Origin: Arsenophonus sp. aPb
GTDB taxonomy: Bacteria; Pseudomonadota; Gammaproteobacteria; Enterobacterales; Enterobacteriaceae
Length of the DNA: 64,000 nucleotides
Assembly (NCBI RefSeq): GCF_029873475.1
Contig: NZ_CP123499.1
Coordinates: 62,001 to 126,000, forward strand
Reading direction: 5' to 3'
The notes under the pieces are model-generated. The model was given only the letters and a program-made list of their open reading frames with translations, did no database searches and was not told where the DNA came from. A program made the translations under genes and the position numbers. Of this stretch, positions 46,626-56,648 are shown one piece after another. Each line of letters opens with the position of its first letter. Positions within the stretch are counted from its first letter, which is position 1.

Positions 46626-47992
46626 TAAATAGTTTAACAGCCAGGATATTTGCCATTTTTTGGTTTACGCTGGCTTTAGTATTGATGTTGGTGTTGATGG
46701 TACCTAAGCTTGATTCAAGGCAAATCACACCGCTGCTGGAGAGTGAATACCGTCAAGGTATTATGTTAGAACAGCATATAGAAGCTGAGTTAGCTGGCGA
46801 CCCGATTAATGATCTTATGTGGTGGCGCCGGCTCTCTAACGCCATTCAAAAGTGGGCTCCTCCAGGTCAGCATCTTATTATGGTGACTAGTGAAGGGCGG
46901 GTTATTGGTGCTATGCCTAATGAAATGCAGGTAATTCGTAATTTTATTGGGCAATCAGATAATGCAGATCATCCGAAAAAGAAAAAATATGGTCGGATAG
47001 AGATGTTAGGGCCCTTTTCAATTCGTGATGGGGAAGATCATTATCAACTTTATTTGGTTCGACCTGCTAGTAGTCCCCAGTCTGATTTTATAAGTTTACT
47101 TTTTGATAGACCATTTTTGTTACTAGTTGCCACGATGTTGATTAGTGCTCCCTTATTGTTATGGTTAGCGTGGAGTTTGGCAAAACCGGCTAGAAAATTG
47201 AAAATGGCCGCAGATGATGTTGCTAATGGCAATTTACGTCAACACCCTGAATTGGAGTCTGGGCCCCAGGAGTTTTTGGCGGTAGGAAACAGTTTTAATC
47301 AGATGATTAGTGCGTTAGAAGGAATGGTTAGTGCGCAACAGCGTATGATTTCTGATATTTCCCATGAGTTACGCACCCCATTAACACGCCTACAATTAGC
47401 GACCGCATTACTACGTCGCCGACATGGCGAGAGTAAAGAGTTAGAACGGATTGAAACTGAAACGTTGCGTCTTGATGGTATGATTAATGATTTGTTGGTA
47501 CTGTCACATAGTCAGCATAAGAATGAAATATTGAGGCAAAATATAAAAGTTACCGATCTTTGGAATGATATTTTGGATAATGCCACTTTTGAAGCCGAAC
47601 AAATGAACAAAACACTGAATGTTACGGCTCCGCCTGGTTCTTGGACGATTTATTGTAACCCTCCTGCCTTGGGTAGCGCATTAGAGAATATTGTTCGCAA
47701 TGCCTTACGTTATTCCCATAACCGTATTGAAGTTGCATTTAAAGAAGAAAATCAAGGTATTTTGATTACAGTAGATGATGATGGTCCAGGAGTGTCAAAA
47801 GAAGATCGAGAAAAAATCTTTCGTCCATTCTATCGAACTGATGAAGCGCGAGATAGGCAATCTGGCGGGACTGGTTTAGGGCTAGCGATTGTCGAAACAG
47901 CGGTTTTTCACCATAAAGGGTGGGTAAAGGCCTCGGATAGCCCATTAGGTGGGTTACAATTAAGGATTTGGTTACCATTGCATGGGCGTTAA
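46622..47992 (+). CDS. cpxA: Envelope-stress sensor histidine kinase CpxA
   Basis: A 456-residue inner-membrane kinase: TM1 about 7-26, periplasmic domain about 28-162, TM2 about 163-184, HAMP, the dimerisation domain with MISDISHELRTPLTRLQ (His248), and the HATPase with ENIVRNALRYS, DDDGPGVSKED and GGTGLGLAIV. It senses misfolded envelope protein and lipid disturbance and phosphorylates or dephosphorylates CpxR. It is the last conserved gene before the O-antigen locus, as in Proteus and Providencia. Confidence 0.97.
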   Translation: MINSLTARIFAIFWFTLALVLMLVLMVPKLDSRQITPLLESEYRQGIMLEQHIEAELAGDPINDLMWWRRLSNAIQKWAPPGQHLIMVTSEGRVIGAMPNEMQVIRNFIGQSDNADHPKKKKYGRIEMLGPFSIRDGEDHYQLYLVRPASSPQSDFISLLFDRPFLLLVATMLISAPLLLWLAWSLAKPARKLKMAADDVANGNLRQHPELESGPQEFLAVGNSFNQMISALEGMVSAQQRMISDISHELRTPLTRLQLATALLRRRHGESKELERIETETLRLDGMINDLLVLSHSQHKNEILRQNIKVTDLWNDILDNATFEAEQMNKTLNVTAPPGSWTIYCNPPALGSALENIVRNALRYSHNRIEVAFKEENQGILITVDDDGPGVSKEDREKIFRPFYRTDEARDRQSGGTGLGLAIVETAVFHHKGWVKASDSPLGGLQLRIWLPLHGR

Positions 47993-49060
47993 CTGTTTTA
48001 AGTGGAAAATTGTAACAGTTAATAATGTTTTCAATAGTATTGAGTTTGTAATTAATTGAAAATATATTAGTATTATTAATGAGTTAAGGGAGGTTCTTTA
48101 CTGAAAGGCAGGCTTGTTATCGTGACTGTTAGCCATATTTTAGCTTCTAAAAGTGTAGATTAAATTAGTTTAATGAAGAAAAAAGTTGAAAGATAGCTTA
48201 AAAGATAATAACTATTTTATTTTTATAGTTAGATTAGATAAAAAATAACTATCTTATTCTCTTTATGTTTTATTCCTTTTTATAATAAATTGATTTTAAA
48301 GTGAATTTCTATTTGATTTGCGTTAAATCATAATTGCTTGAAAAAATGATTATATCTTTATAATGTATTAATAATTAATATATTATTCTGCTGAAATAAC
48401 ATTTTAGTATTTTTTGTCTTACTTGTTTCAGAATATTTCATAATGTAAACTATTTTATCATATTAGCATTAATGGCATTTGATCATGTTATGAATTAAAA
48501 TCCTGCCCTCAGGCTGTAAGCTACGGAGATTATACCACCTAGCTTATAGTTGTATTTATAACTAGTTAAATGTATTGAATGATTTAATTACTTATAACTA
48601 TGGGTTGTTGCTCATAATTTAGGTGATAAAGATAGCTAATTGTTTAACAGCAGCAAATTTCTAGAGTGATAATTAAATTGGTTAAAAAAACCGTGATAGC
48701 TCTGGTTTGAGCTAGGGTTTGCAAATTCAATGCGGTAAACATTAAACACATATCTAACATGGCCCATTAAATCTCTTAGCATTAAGTTTATGTTAGGGGG
48801 CAAAGATAGCTTAAGACAGTTAACTTGTTATCAAAAATGGTTTTGCAGAAGATTAGTAATGATAAAAATAATTTTTTAATGATGAGTAAATCAAAGTTTA
48901 TCATATCAGTAAGTGATAAAGTAAACGGTAAGAATGTAGATTGAGGCCTAAGACCACTTAATGCATACTCTGTAAGGCTTAGGAAATAGCAAAATCATAT
49001 AACTTTTTTATAAAAAAAGGATTGATATTCAAAAGGATATATGATTGATAAGGTTAAAGA
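47993..49060. other. Long leader between cpxA and the O-antigen operon
   Basis: About 1.07 kb of AT-rich DNA without a supported gene. It should hold the O-antigen promoter. An imperfect hairpin with AGCTC / GAGCT is near 48697-48712. Compared with related genomes this is a long gap, so it could be the scar of lost genes. Confidence 0.5.
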
Positions 49061-49099
49061 TGGTGCTCTGGGAACCGATAATCCAGTGCGGTAGCTATG
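49061..49099 (+). promoter_or_regulatory. JUMPStart / ops element (RfaH recruitment)
   Basis: TGGTGCTCTGGGAACCGATA followed by ATCCAGTGCGGTAGCTATG aligns along its length with the JUMPStart consensus upstream of enterobacterial polysaccharide operons. The ops core is TGCGGTAGCT at 49087-49096. In transcribed DNA, ops pauses RNA polymerase and recruits RfaH, which suppresses termination through long operons. It lies 125 bases before the first O-antigen gene. Confidence 0.85.
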
Positions 49100-49222
49100 A
49101 ATGATTACTTCTTTGCTTAGTTCTAGTTCTAACTATAATAATTGGTTTTGTGGCTAAAATTATTCAACGTAAACAATATCAAATTAATAGGTATTGTTTG
49201 ATAGAGGAAAAAGTGGGCGAGT

Positions 49223-50395
49223 ATGTTTATCATAGCTGGAAAAAATAATATCGCTGTACATACTTTGAATTTATTAAAATTTAAATACAATATTAAGGAT
49301 ATAGCTGTTGTTGTTAATAAGACAGATAATGGAATTAATGATTGGCAATATTCATTAAAAAAACGCGCTAATGAATTAGATATCGCAATATTGACTTTAG
49401 AAGAAGCGGAAAAAAGAGCAACAGTTTTTTTGTCACTTGAATTTGATAAGTTAGTAAAAATAGAAAAATTTAAAACGAAGCGTCTTTTCAATATACATTT
49501 TTCTTTATTACCTAAATATAAAGGAATGTATACTTCAGTTTGGCCAATTTTAAATAATGATAATAGCGGTGTTACATTACATTTCATTGATAATGGTATT
49601 GATACTGGGAAAATTATTGATCAAATAGATTTTTCAATTGAAAATAATTACACATCAAAAGATGTTTATTTAAATTATATTGACTATGCTATTCAATTAA
49701 TAGAAAAAAATTTAAAAAATATTATTGCAGATAATCTTGATGGTTATCCACAATCAGTTGAATATTCTTCTTACTATTCAAATAAATCTATAGATTTTTC
49801 CAATAAAAATATAAATTTTTACCGTACGGCATGGGAAATAGGCAGGTATATTAGAGCCTTCTCTTTTAGAAATTATCAACTGCCAGTACACAATAATGTA
49901 GTGTATTGTAATTATGAAATTACTTATGAACGTTCATCGGCTTTACCAGGAACTATGCTTGAAAATAATCAGTTCACTTCAAAATTTTCTACGATTGATT
50001 ATGATATTGTTCTATATAAAGACAAGTTAGAGCTGGTTTTTCAATTATGTCAACAAGGTAATTTAGGTGAATTAAAGAAATATATTCGTAATATATCAAG
50101 TATTAATGATAGGAATCAACAATCATGGAGTTTGTTAATGATTGCTGCCTATAATGGTTATTATGATATAGTTGCTTATTTAATAGAAATGGGTGCAGAT
50201 GTCAATGCTACTAACTATAAAGGTACTACCGTATTAATGTATGCAAAAGAATATGCTTTAAGAACAGGCAATAAGAAATTATTCGATTATTTACTTATGC
50301 TAGGTGCCAATGATAAAAAAGTTGATATGTATTATAAATTTTTAACAGATTATTTAAATAACAAAGAAAGGCATTTTTTATATTCCAATAATTAA
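49223..50395 (+). CDS. dTDP-amino-sugar N-formyltransferase with C-terminal ankyrin repeats
   Basis: A 390-residue enzyme of the sugar N-formyltransferase family. The N-terminal catalytic domain holds the triad Asn90-His92-Asp127 (RLFNIHFSLLPKYKG and NGIDTGKI), which uses N10-formyl-tetrahydrofolate. A short beta domain follows (about 200-265). Residues about 270-360 are ankyrin repeats (SLLMIAAYNGYYDIVAYLIE, then GADVNATNYKGTTVLMYA). QdtF of Providencia alcalifaciens, which formylates dTDP-3-amino-3,6-dideoxyglucose, has this same fusion, and the repeat there binds substrate. With the isomerase and transaminase that follow, the product is probably a formylated Qui3N or Fuc3N nucleotide sugar. 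Which isomer cannot be told from this gene. Confidence 0.87.
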   Translation: MFIIAGKNNIAVHTLNLLKFKYNIKDIAVVVNKTDNGINDWQYSLKKRANELDIAILTLEEAEKRATVFLSLEFDKLVKIEKFKTKRLFNIHFSLLPKYKGMYTSVWPILNNDNSGVTLHFIDNGIDTGKIIDQIDFSIENNYTSKDVYLNYIDYAIQLIEKNLKNIIADNLDGYPQSVEYSSYYSNKSIDFSNKNINFYRTAWEIGRYIRAFSFRNYQLPVHNNVVYCNYEITYERSSALPGTMLENNQFTSKFSTIDYDIVLYKDKLELVFQLCQQGNLGELKKYIRNISSINDRNQQSWSLLMIAAYNGYYDIVAYLIEMGADVNATNYKGTTVLMYAKEYALRTGNKKLFDYLLMLGANDKKVDMYYKFLTDYLNNKERHFLYSNN

Positions 50396-50456
50396 GCAAT
50401 AATTTTCTAAATTAATCATAGTAGTATTTAATTACAATTAGCGTAAGAGAAAAATA

Positions 50457-50858
50457 ATGAATTTAGTGCAATATATCAATTTCCCTCCCTTAGGTGATGA
50501 TAGAGGCTCACTTGTTGCATTAGAAGAAAATAAAACAATCCCTTTTAATATAAAAAGAGTTTATTATATTTTTGGCACCCAGTTAGGGGTATCTCGTGGT
50601 TTTCATGCTCATAAAAATTTAAAACAAGTGGCTGTATGCGTCACTGGCAAGTGTCGAATGACTTTGGATAATGGAAGAGATCGAATAGATATTGTTTTAG
50701 ATTCACCAACCAAAGGTCTTTTAATTGAAAATAATATTTGGCGTGAAATGCACGATTTTAGCCCTGATTGTGTACTATTAGTGTTAGCAAGTGAACATTA
50801 TGATGAGGCAGATTATATCCGAAATTATGATGATTTTTTATCCTTAGTATTATCTTAA
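50457..50858 (+). CDS. FdtA/QdtA-family dTDP-4-keto-6-deoxyhexose 3,4-ketoisomerase
   Basis: A 133-residue single cupin (WxcM-like C-terminal) domain. It converts dTDP-4-keto-6-deoxyglucose to the 3-keto sugar that the next enzyme aminates. Family marks are GDDRGSLVALEENKTIPFNI near 13, the active-site His pair in RGFHAHKNLKQVAVC near 47 and KGLLIENNIWREMHDFS near 86. FdtA gives the galacto-type (Fuc3N) and QdtA the gluco-type (Qui3N) ketone; the difference depends on very few residues and is not resolved here. The position between formyltransferase and transaminase makes one pathway block. Confidence 0.9.
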   Translation: MNLVQYINFPPLGDDRGSLVALEENKTIPFNIKRVYYIFGTQLGVSRGFHAHKNLKQVAVCVTGKCRMTLDNGRDRIDIVLDSPTKGLLIENNIWREMHDFSPDCVLLVLASEHYDEADYIRNYDDFLSLVLS

Positions 50859-50906
50859 CTTAATTTACATTATTATTTGTTTAAAATAAAAATATGAGAA
50901 TAATAT

Positions 50907-52034
50907 ATGGATGATAATCAACTTATTCATTTTTTAGATCTAAAAAAAATAAATGAAACCTATGAGAATCAATTAATAGAGGCTGCAATTAAAGTTATTA
51001 GATCTGGATGGTATATACAAGGAACAGCAGTCAACGCTTTTGAAAAAGAATTTGCCCAATATTGTGGTACTAAATTTTGTATTGGTGTAGCTAATGGGTT
51101 AGATGCATTGACGCTAACACTGCGTGCATGGAAAGAGCTGGGTAAATTAAAAGAAGGTGATGAGGTTATTGTTCCTGCTAATACTTATATCGCTAGTATT
51201 CTTGCTATCACTGAAAATAGACTTATACCTATTCTTATTGAGCCTAATGAGAACAGTTATAATATTGAACCGACGAGAGTAGAACAAAAAATAACCAATA
51301 AAACTCGTGTAATTCTCCCGGTACACCTTTATGGCCAATGTTCTGATATGTTAGCCATCATGGATATTGCCAAACGCTATGATCTGCTGGTATTAGAAGA
51401 TGCTGCTCAAGCTCATGGAGCTAGTATTAAAGGCAAAAAAGTTGGTAGTTGGGGTCATGCCAGTGGGTTTAGTTTTTATCCAGGAAAGAACCTGGGTGCA
51501 TTGGGTGATGCGGGAGCGGTCACTACTGATGATGAAGAATTGGCGCAAGTTATTCGTGCATTAGCTAATTATGGCAGCCATGTTAAATATGAAAATATTT
51601 ATCAAGGCGTAAATAGTCGATTAGATGAATTACAGGCTGCTTTTTTGTCAGTAAAGTTGAAGTATCTGGATAAAGAGACAGAGTATAGACGGAATATTGC
51701 CAGAAATTATTTGGAAAAAATTAAAAATCCCGCTATAAAACTTCCGACAATCAGTAGTAAAGAAGAGCAAAGTCATGTCTGGCACTTATTTGTGATAACT
51801 TGCGCAGAAAGAGAAAAATTAAAAAAATATTTATTAGATAATAATATTCAAACAGTGATGCATTATCCTATTCCACCGCATAAACAATTAGCTTATTCAC
51901 AGTGGAATAATTTAAGTTTGCCAATTACAGAGCAGATCCATCAGCAAATTTTGAGCCTGCCGATTAGTCCTGTCATAACGGACGAGCAGGTTGAAAAAAT
52001 AATATCTGTCTGTAACAATTTTTCAAATAAATAA
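50907..52034 (+). CDS. DegT/DnrJ/EryC1-family PLP aminotransferase (FdtB/QdtB-like)
   Basis: A 375-residue PLP-dependent sugar aminotransferase. The Schiff-base Lys lies in SFYPGKNLGALGDAGAV near 193; DAAQAHGA near 165 holds the Asp that contacts PLP. It would transfer an amino group to C3 of the 3-keto sugar produced by the upstream isomerase, giving dTDP-3-amino-3,6-dideoxyhexose for N-formylation. Length matches FdtB/QdtB. The flippase starts one base after its stop codon. Confidence 0.9.
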   Translation: MDDNQLIHFLDLKKINETYENQLIEAAIKVIRSGWYIQGTAVNAFEKEFAQYCGTKFCIGVANGLDALTLTLRAWKELGKLKEGDEVIVPANTYIASILAITENRLIPILIEPNENSYNIEPTRVEQKITNKTRVILPVHLYGQCSDMLAIMDIAKRYDLLVLEDAAQAHGASIKGKKVGSWGHASGFSFYPGKNLGALGDAGAVTTDDEELAQVIRALANYGSHVKYENIYQGVNSRLDELQAAFLSVKLKYLDKETEYRRNIARNYLEKIKNPAIKLPTISSKEEQSHVWHLFVITCAEREKLKKYLLDNNIQTVMHYPIPPHKQLAYSQWNNLSLPITEQIHQQILSLPISPVITDEQVEKIISVCNNFSNK

Positions 52035-52035
52035 A

Positions 52036-53295
52036 ATGACACTAATCAAAACATCAATACTCAGTTTGATAGCAACTTTTTTTAGGATGTTATCAGGTTT
52101 AGTAATAAATAAGGCTGTATCAGTATATATAGGTCCTACTGGACTAGCAGTTATTGGACAATTTCAAAATTTTAGTCAGATAGCATTAATTTTATCGCAA
52201 GGAGCTATAAACAGTGGTGTAGTAAAATATACGGCCGAATACAGAGAAGAAGAAAAAAAATTATCAATATTGTTTAGTACAGCGTTAAAGATTAGTTTGT
52301 TTTCCTCATTAACAGTTGGCATATTATTAATAATATTTTCTTCCTATTGGGCAGTTCAGGTACTATCAAATATAGATTATGCATTTGTTTTTATTTTATT
52401 TGGTATAACAATAGTTCTATTTGTCGTTAATAATTTGTTTTTATCTATATTAAATGGATTAAAAAAAATAAAATATTATATAAAAATAAATATAATACAA
52501 AGTATTTATTCTTTGATTTTTACCAGTTTGTTTATTGTGTTATTAGGATTAAAAGGCGCACTGATTGCACTTGTTACTAATCAGTCTATTATATTTTTCA
52601 TATCATTGTTTTTAATAAATAAATATAAATTGATAAACTGGCATTTTTTTACTCAAAACATTGATAAAGGGATGGTTAAGCGGTTAATTGCTTTTTCAAT
52701 AATGGCAATTACTTCTGCAATCTTGGTACCATCATCACAATTTATTGTCCGTAATTATATTAGTTCAACACAGGGACTGGAACAGGCTGGGTATTGGCAA
52801 GGTGTTTGGTATGTATCAACAACATATCTATTAATAATCACGACTACTTTAAGTGTTTATTACTTACCTAGATTGTCAGAAATAAAAAATTATATAGAAT
52901 TAAAAAGAGAAATATTACAGGGCTATAAGATATTGTTGCCATTAACCATTTTTTTGGGAGTTATAATTTATTGTTTAAGAGATCTTATAATATTTGTTTT
53001 ATTTACAAGTAACTTTGAACCAATGAAGCCTTTATTTACCTGGCAAATTATTGGTGATGGTTTTAAAATAGCCTCATGGTTATTAGCTTATATAATGTTA
53101 GCAAAGGCTATGACTGTTATTTATCTAATAACAGAAATTATTTTTTCTCTTGGATTTGTTTTTTTATCAATAATATTGGTAGATAATTTTCATACTATAG
53201 GTGTTACTTATGCCTATTGTCTTAATTATATTATTTATTTTATTGTGATATTGATAATAATAACTATAAAATCCAAAAGTAGTGGAATTTTATGA
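52036..53295 (+). CDS. wzx: O-antigen flippase
   Basis: A 419-residue polytopic protein with about twelve hydrophobic helices. The N-terminal segment FFRMLSGLVINKAVSVYIGP and GLAVIGQFQNFSQI closely resembles the Wzx proteins of enterobacteria (WzxE style, GxxGLxxxxNF). It moves undecaprenyl-PP-linked repeat units across the inner membrane. It follows the aminotransferase by one base. No significant charged catalytic motif is expected in this family. Confidence 0.88.
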   Translation: MTLIKTSILSLIATFFRMLSGLVINKAVSVYIGPTGLAVIGQFQNFSQIALILSQGAINSGVVKYTAEYREEEKKLSILFSTALKISLFSSLTVGILLIIFSSYWAVQVLSNIDYAFVFILFGITIVLFVVNNLFLSILNGLKKIKYYIKINIIQSIYSLIFTSLFIVLLGLKGALIALVTNQSIIFFISLFLINKYKLINWHFFTQNIDKGMVKRLIAFSIMAITSAILVPSSQFIVRNYISSTQGLEQAGYWQGVWYVSTTYLLIITTTLSVYYLPRLSEIKNYIELKREILQGYKILLPLTIFLGVIIYCLRDLIIFVLFTSNFEPMKPLFTWQIIGDGFKIASWLLAYIMLAKAMTVIYLITEIIFSLGFVFLSIILVDNFHTIGVTYAYCLNYIIYFIVILIIITIKSKSSGIL

Positions 53296-53340
53296 CTTTT
53301 TATATTAATTAGAGTAATAATATAGGATATAAGCTATATA

Positions 53341-54393
53341 ATGAAGAAGAAAAAATCTGTTCTTATATATGGAGAATACAGTGGATATGGAAAATCATTA
53401 GTTAAGGGTTTTTTAGATTTAGGTTATCATTCTGAAGTATTTAGTTTATTTGGCGATGGTTTTAAAAAAATAAATGGTGATTTTCAATTAAAAGGGAAAA
53501 GTCGTTTTACTAAACTGTTCTCATTATTGATGCTTATACCAAAAATGTTACGCTTTAAAAATATCTTGATAATGAACCCTGCTTTTTTTAGATTCGGCCT
53601 TCTGGGTCCGTTTATATTATTTTTATTTAAAATTACAAATAAAAGAATAATTTTGTTATGTTGTGGTGATGATGTTGAATTTATAAAGCGAGGTAAATTG
53701 AAACAGATCGAGAACTGGCCTTACATAGATATTGAGTTACCAGAACAAAACTATTATAGCAAGAAAAGTGATATTTTTATTAATAATATTATTGCATTAT
53801 GTGCATATAAGATTATTCCGGCAATGTATGATTATAGAAAAGCTTGGATACTATCTAAATTTGCAGATAAGGTTACCGTAACTATTCCCCTTGCCTGTGA
53901 TGGTGAAATATTACCAATAAGAGAAATAAAAGATAAAATTGTTATCATGCATGGAGTAAATAGAGAGGGATTTAAAGGAACGTCTATAATTAGAAAAGCT
54001 GTAGATAAAATAAAAAAAGAATATGGTAATGAAGTGAAAATTTATTATCCTGAAAGACTCCCTTTGGATGAATATTTAAAAATATTAGAAAAAGCAGATA
54101 TTTCAATAGATCAGACGAAATGTAATTCTTATGGAATGAATGCTATATATTCCATGTTATCAGGTCATATTGTTTTAGCGCCAGCAAATAAATATTTTTG
54201 TAATGATTTGAATATAAAAAAATGCCCAGTGGAATCTATTAGTAATAATGTTGATTCTATTTATTTAAAATTGAAAGAACTGATTGATAATCGTGAGACG
54301 TTATTACAAAAAAAAATAGATTCTCAGAAATATGCAATTGAAATGCATACTCCTGTGAGAGTGGCGGAAAAAATAAGTAAATATCTTATATAA
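53341..54393 (+). CDS. Glycosyltransferase (GT4-like)
   Basis: A 350-residue protein of two Rossmann-like halves with N-terminal KKSVLIYGEYSGYGKSLVKG and a hydrophobic surface helix (LLGPFILFLFKI, about 85-100). The C-terminal half, KIVIMHGVNREGFKGTSIIR and ISIDQTKCNSYGMNAIYSML, has the pattern of GT4-type enzymes, with a Ser/Gly-rich turn in place of the usual EGFG segment. It probably adds one sugar of the O-unit on the cytoplasmic side. Donor and acceptor are unknown. Confidence 0.7.
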   Translation: MKKKKSVLIYGEYSGYGKSLVKGFLDLGYHSEVFSLFGDGFKKINGDFQLKGKSRFTKLFSLLMLIPKMLRFKNILIMNPAFFRFGLLGPFILFLFKITNKRIILLCCGDDVEFIKRGKLKQIENWPYIDIELPEQNYYSKKSDIFINNIIALCAYKIIPAMYDYRKAWILSKFADKVTVTIPLACDGEILPIREIKDKIVIMHGVNREGFKGTSIIRKAVDKIKKEYGNEVKIYYPERLPLDEYLKILEKADISIDQTKCNSYGMNAIYSMLSGHIVLAPANKYFCNDLNIKKCPVESISNNVDSIYLKLKELIDNRETLLQKKIDSQKYAIEMHTPVRVAEKISKYLI

Positions 54394-54485
54394 CTTTATC
54401 TATTTATTAATGTTATTCCATTAGTTCATAATAGAAATTTTTTTAAAAGGGTTAATTGTAAATTCCATCATTGGTAAGATAAAGA

Positions 54486-55511
54486 ATGAGTGATAATATT
54501 AAATCATCTGATATTGATTTTGTTTTAATTTGGGTGGATGGTAATGATCCTAAATGGCAACAAAGTCGTAAAAAGTATGATGTTGAAAATAAATTGGATA
54601 CAGGTAATCATATTTCACGCTATAGGGATTGGGATAATCTTCGTTTTTGGTTTCGGGGAGTTGAGTTATTTGCGCCATGGGTTCGAAAAATTCATTTTGT
54701 TACTTGTGGACATTATCCTGCATGGCTAAATAAAAAGTGTGATAAATTAAATTTAGTTAGGCATTCCGATTATATTGATAATAAATATTTGCCTACCTTC
54801 AGTGCGAATCCAATAGAAATAAATTTACATAAAATTGAAGGCTTAGCTGAGAGATTTGTATTTTTTAATGATGATTGTTTTTTGTTAAAAAATATAGAAA
54901 CTGATTATTTTTTTAAAAATGATTTACCTAAAGATCAAATGATTTTTAATGTTATTACCGGAAATGATATACAAGAATTAATGCCTCATTTTTTGATTAA
55001 TAATAATCAAATTATTAATAAATATAATAATAAAAAATTTTTTATTAAAAGGAATTTATTTAAAGTATTCAATTATAAATACGGTTTGGATATATTTAGG
55101 AATTTTAGTTTATTAATGTGGCCTAATTATACTTCTTTTACTTATCCTCATTTAGCACAGCCTTTTTTAAAGCAGACGTTTATTGATGTTTGGCAAAAGG
55201 AAAAACTATTTTTGGATTCTATTACATCCCATAAATTTAGAAATGCCATGGATGTAACTCAATATTTATTCAGAGATTGGCAATTAGTTAATGGACTATT
55301 TCATCCAACTAAATTTAAGGGTAAAAGAAAATCTTTATTCCTTAACAGTGATAAGGATGTTCAAGAGGCATGTGATATAATAAAAAATCAAAAATATTAT
55401 GATATATGCATTAATGATAGTGTTAGGTTAAATAATTTTAATGAAAATAAAGAATTAATTAAATTAGCTTTTAATAAAATTTTACCAAATAAGTCAGTAT
55501 TTGAATTATGA
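54486..55511 (+). CDS. Stealth-family sugar-phosphate transferase
   Basis: A 341-residue protein with the defining Stealth blocks: CR1 DIDFVLIWVDGNDPKWQQ (residues 9-26), CR2 RYRDWDNLRFWFRGVELFAP then KIHFVTCGHYPAW (about 44-80), CR3-like EGLAERFVFFNDDCFLL near 120 and a shorter CR4 region. Stealth enzymes transfer sugar-1-phosphate to make phosphodiester-linked polymers, as in several capsules and in GlcNAc-1-phosphotransferase. Its presence in an O-antigen operon suggests a phosphate bridge in the repeat unit. The next gene starts inside its stop codon (ATGA). Confidence 0.87.
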   Translation: MSDNIKSSDIDFVLIWVDGNDPKWQQSRKKYDVENKLDTGNHISRYRDWDNLRFWFRGVELFAPWVRKIHFVTCGHYPAWLNKKCDKLNLVRHSDYIDNKYLPTFSANPIEINLHKIEGLAERFVFFNDDCFLLKNIETDYFFKNDLPKDQMIFNVITGNDIQELMPHFLINNNQIINKYNNKKFFIKRNLFKVFNYKYGLDIFRNFSLLMWPNYTSFTYPHLAQPFLKQTFIDVWQKEKLFLDSITSHKFRNAMDVTQYLFRDWQLVNGLFHPTKFKGKRKSLFLNSDKDVQEACDIIKNQKYYDICINDSVRLNNFNENKELIKLAFNKILPNKSVFEL

Positions 55512-56611
55512 TATTCTCTTTTTTTCTATATAATAGTATTGTTTTCTTAGCTACTTTTTTTGCTTGGCTGTCAGAAAGATATAAATCAAAAATTTTTTAT
55601 ATTATCTCTTTTTTGATTGTTTTTATTCCATCAGCAATAAGAGAAAACATTGGTGGAGATTATAATGGATATGTTAATTATTTTAATAATATCTATTCGA
55701 TTAATTATTTGGAACCTGTATTTACTTTATTAATTAAATTTATAAGATTATTTAGCGTCAATAGCCAATGGTTATTTGCCATAGTTGCTTTTATTACATA
55801 TTATTTAATTTGGTTTTTAGCTGCTAAATTCAGGAAAAAATATATTATCATATTATCTTATCTATTGATTTTATATTTAAGTAGTTATTCTGGAATAAAA
55901 TTGGGTCTAGCTCTTACATTATGTTTATTAGGGTTATATTATTTATGTATTAATTGTAAAATAAAATATATTATTTTTATGTTATTAGCCGTAGGTACAC
56001 ATTATTCTACTTTTGTTATTTTTATTATTAGTTTTTTTTATAAAATTCGATTAACATATGTAAAACTGATATTTATTTTTATTGGGTTAATAGTAATAGC
56101 ATTTTTACCAATGGCTGATATTATATTAAATTCACCATTACTTAAGTTAACTCAATATTCAAATTATATTAATTCTAGATTTAATAGTAGTGTCACTATT
56201 TCATTATTAGGGTATATGTCACTTTTGTTAATACCCTTTATTATATTAGTAAATTATTTTTTAGAAAAATATTTTTTAATCCAAAAACAAGCTCAAGATT
56301 TTAATTTTACCAATTTGTCAATAATACTGTTAATTGGTTTTGTTTTTTCTGTTATATTGTCTGGGGAAATGTATATTTTTACTCGATTTAGAGACTTGTT
56401 TTCTATATATTTAATATTTTGTATTATGTATATAACTAACTTTAATTTAATTAAAATAAAATTAAATATGTTTACAGTAAATGTCAGCTATATAATTTGT
56501 GCATTACAACTTTTAGTATTTGAACGTTCAATTTATTTTGCGACATACTATATTACTACTGGATTAAGAATAAACCCCTATCAGACTTTTTTAACTCATT
56601 ATTTTAATTGA
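55508..56611 (+). CDS. wzy: O-antigen polymerase (EpsG/Wzy-type)
   Basis: A 367-residue protein with ten or more hydrophobic helices and little else, among the most AT-rich genes in the window. The segment IPSAIRENIGGDYNGYVNYF near 40 is the EpsG/Wzy signature (RxxxGxDYxxY), and a large loop follows near 225-250. It polymerises flipped O-units at the periplasmic face. Wzx and Wzy together define a Wzy-dependent pathway. No wzz length regulator is in the cluster. Confidence 0.82.
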   Translation: MIFSFFLYNSIVFLATFFAWLSERYKSKIFYIISFLIVFIPSAIRENIGGDYNGYVNYFNNIYSINYLEPVFTLLIKFIRLFSVNSQWLFAIVAFITYYLIWFLAAKFRKKYIIILSYLLILYLSSYSGIKLGLALTLCLLGLYYLCINCKIKYIIFMLLAVGTHYSTFVIFIISFFYKIRLTYVKLIFIFIGLIVIAFLPMADIILNSPLLKLTQYSNYINSRFNSSVTISLLGYMSLLLIPFIILVNYFLEKYFLIQKQAQDFNFTNLSIILLIGFVFSVILSGEMYIFTRFRDLFSIYLIFCIMYITNFNLIKIKLNMFTVNVSYIICALQLLVFERSIYFATYYITTGLRINPYQTFLTHYFN

Positions 56612-56648
56612 ATATTTTTATAATGGGTTATCGAGTGAGTATTATAGA

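Noticed and set aside
49129..49587. A 152-codon minus-strand frame at the start of the O-antigen locus
   Set aside because: It is antisense to the formyltransferase catalytic domain and crosses the leader; low-complexity Phe/Leu/Ile composition indicates a shadow in AT-rich DNA.
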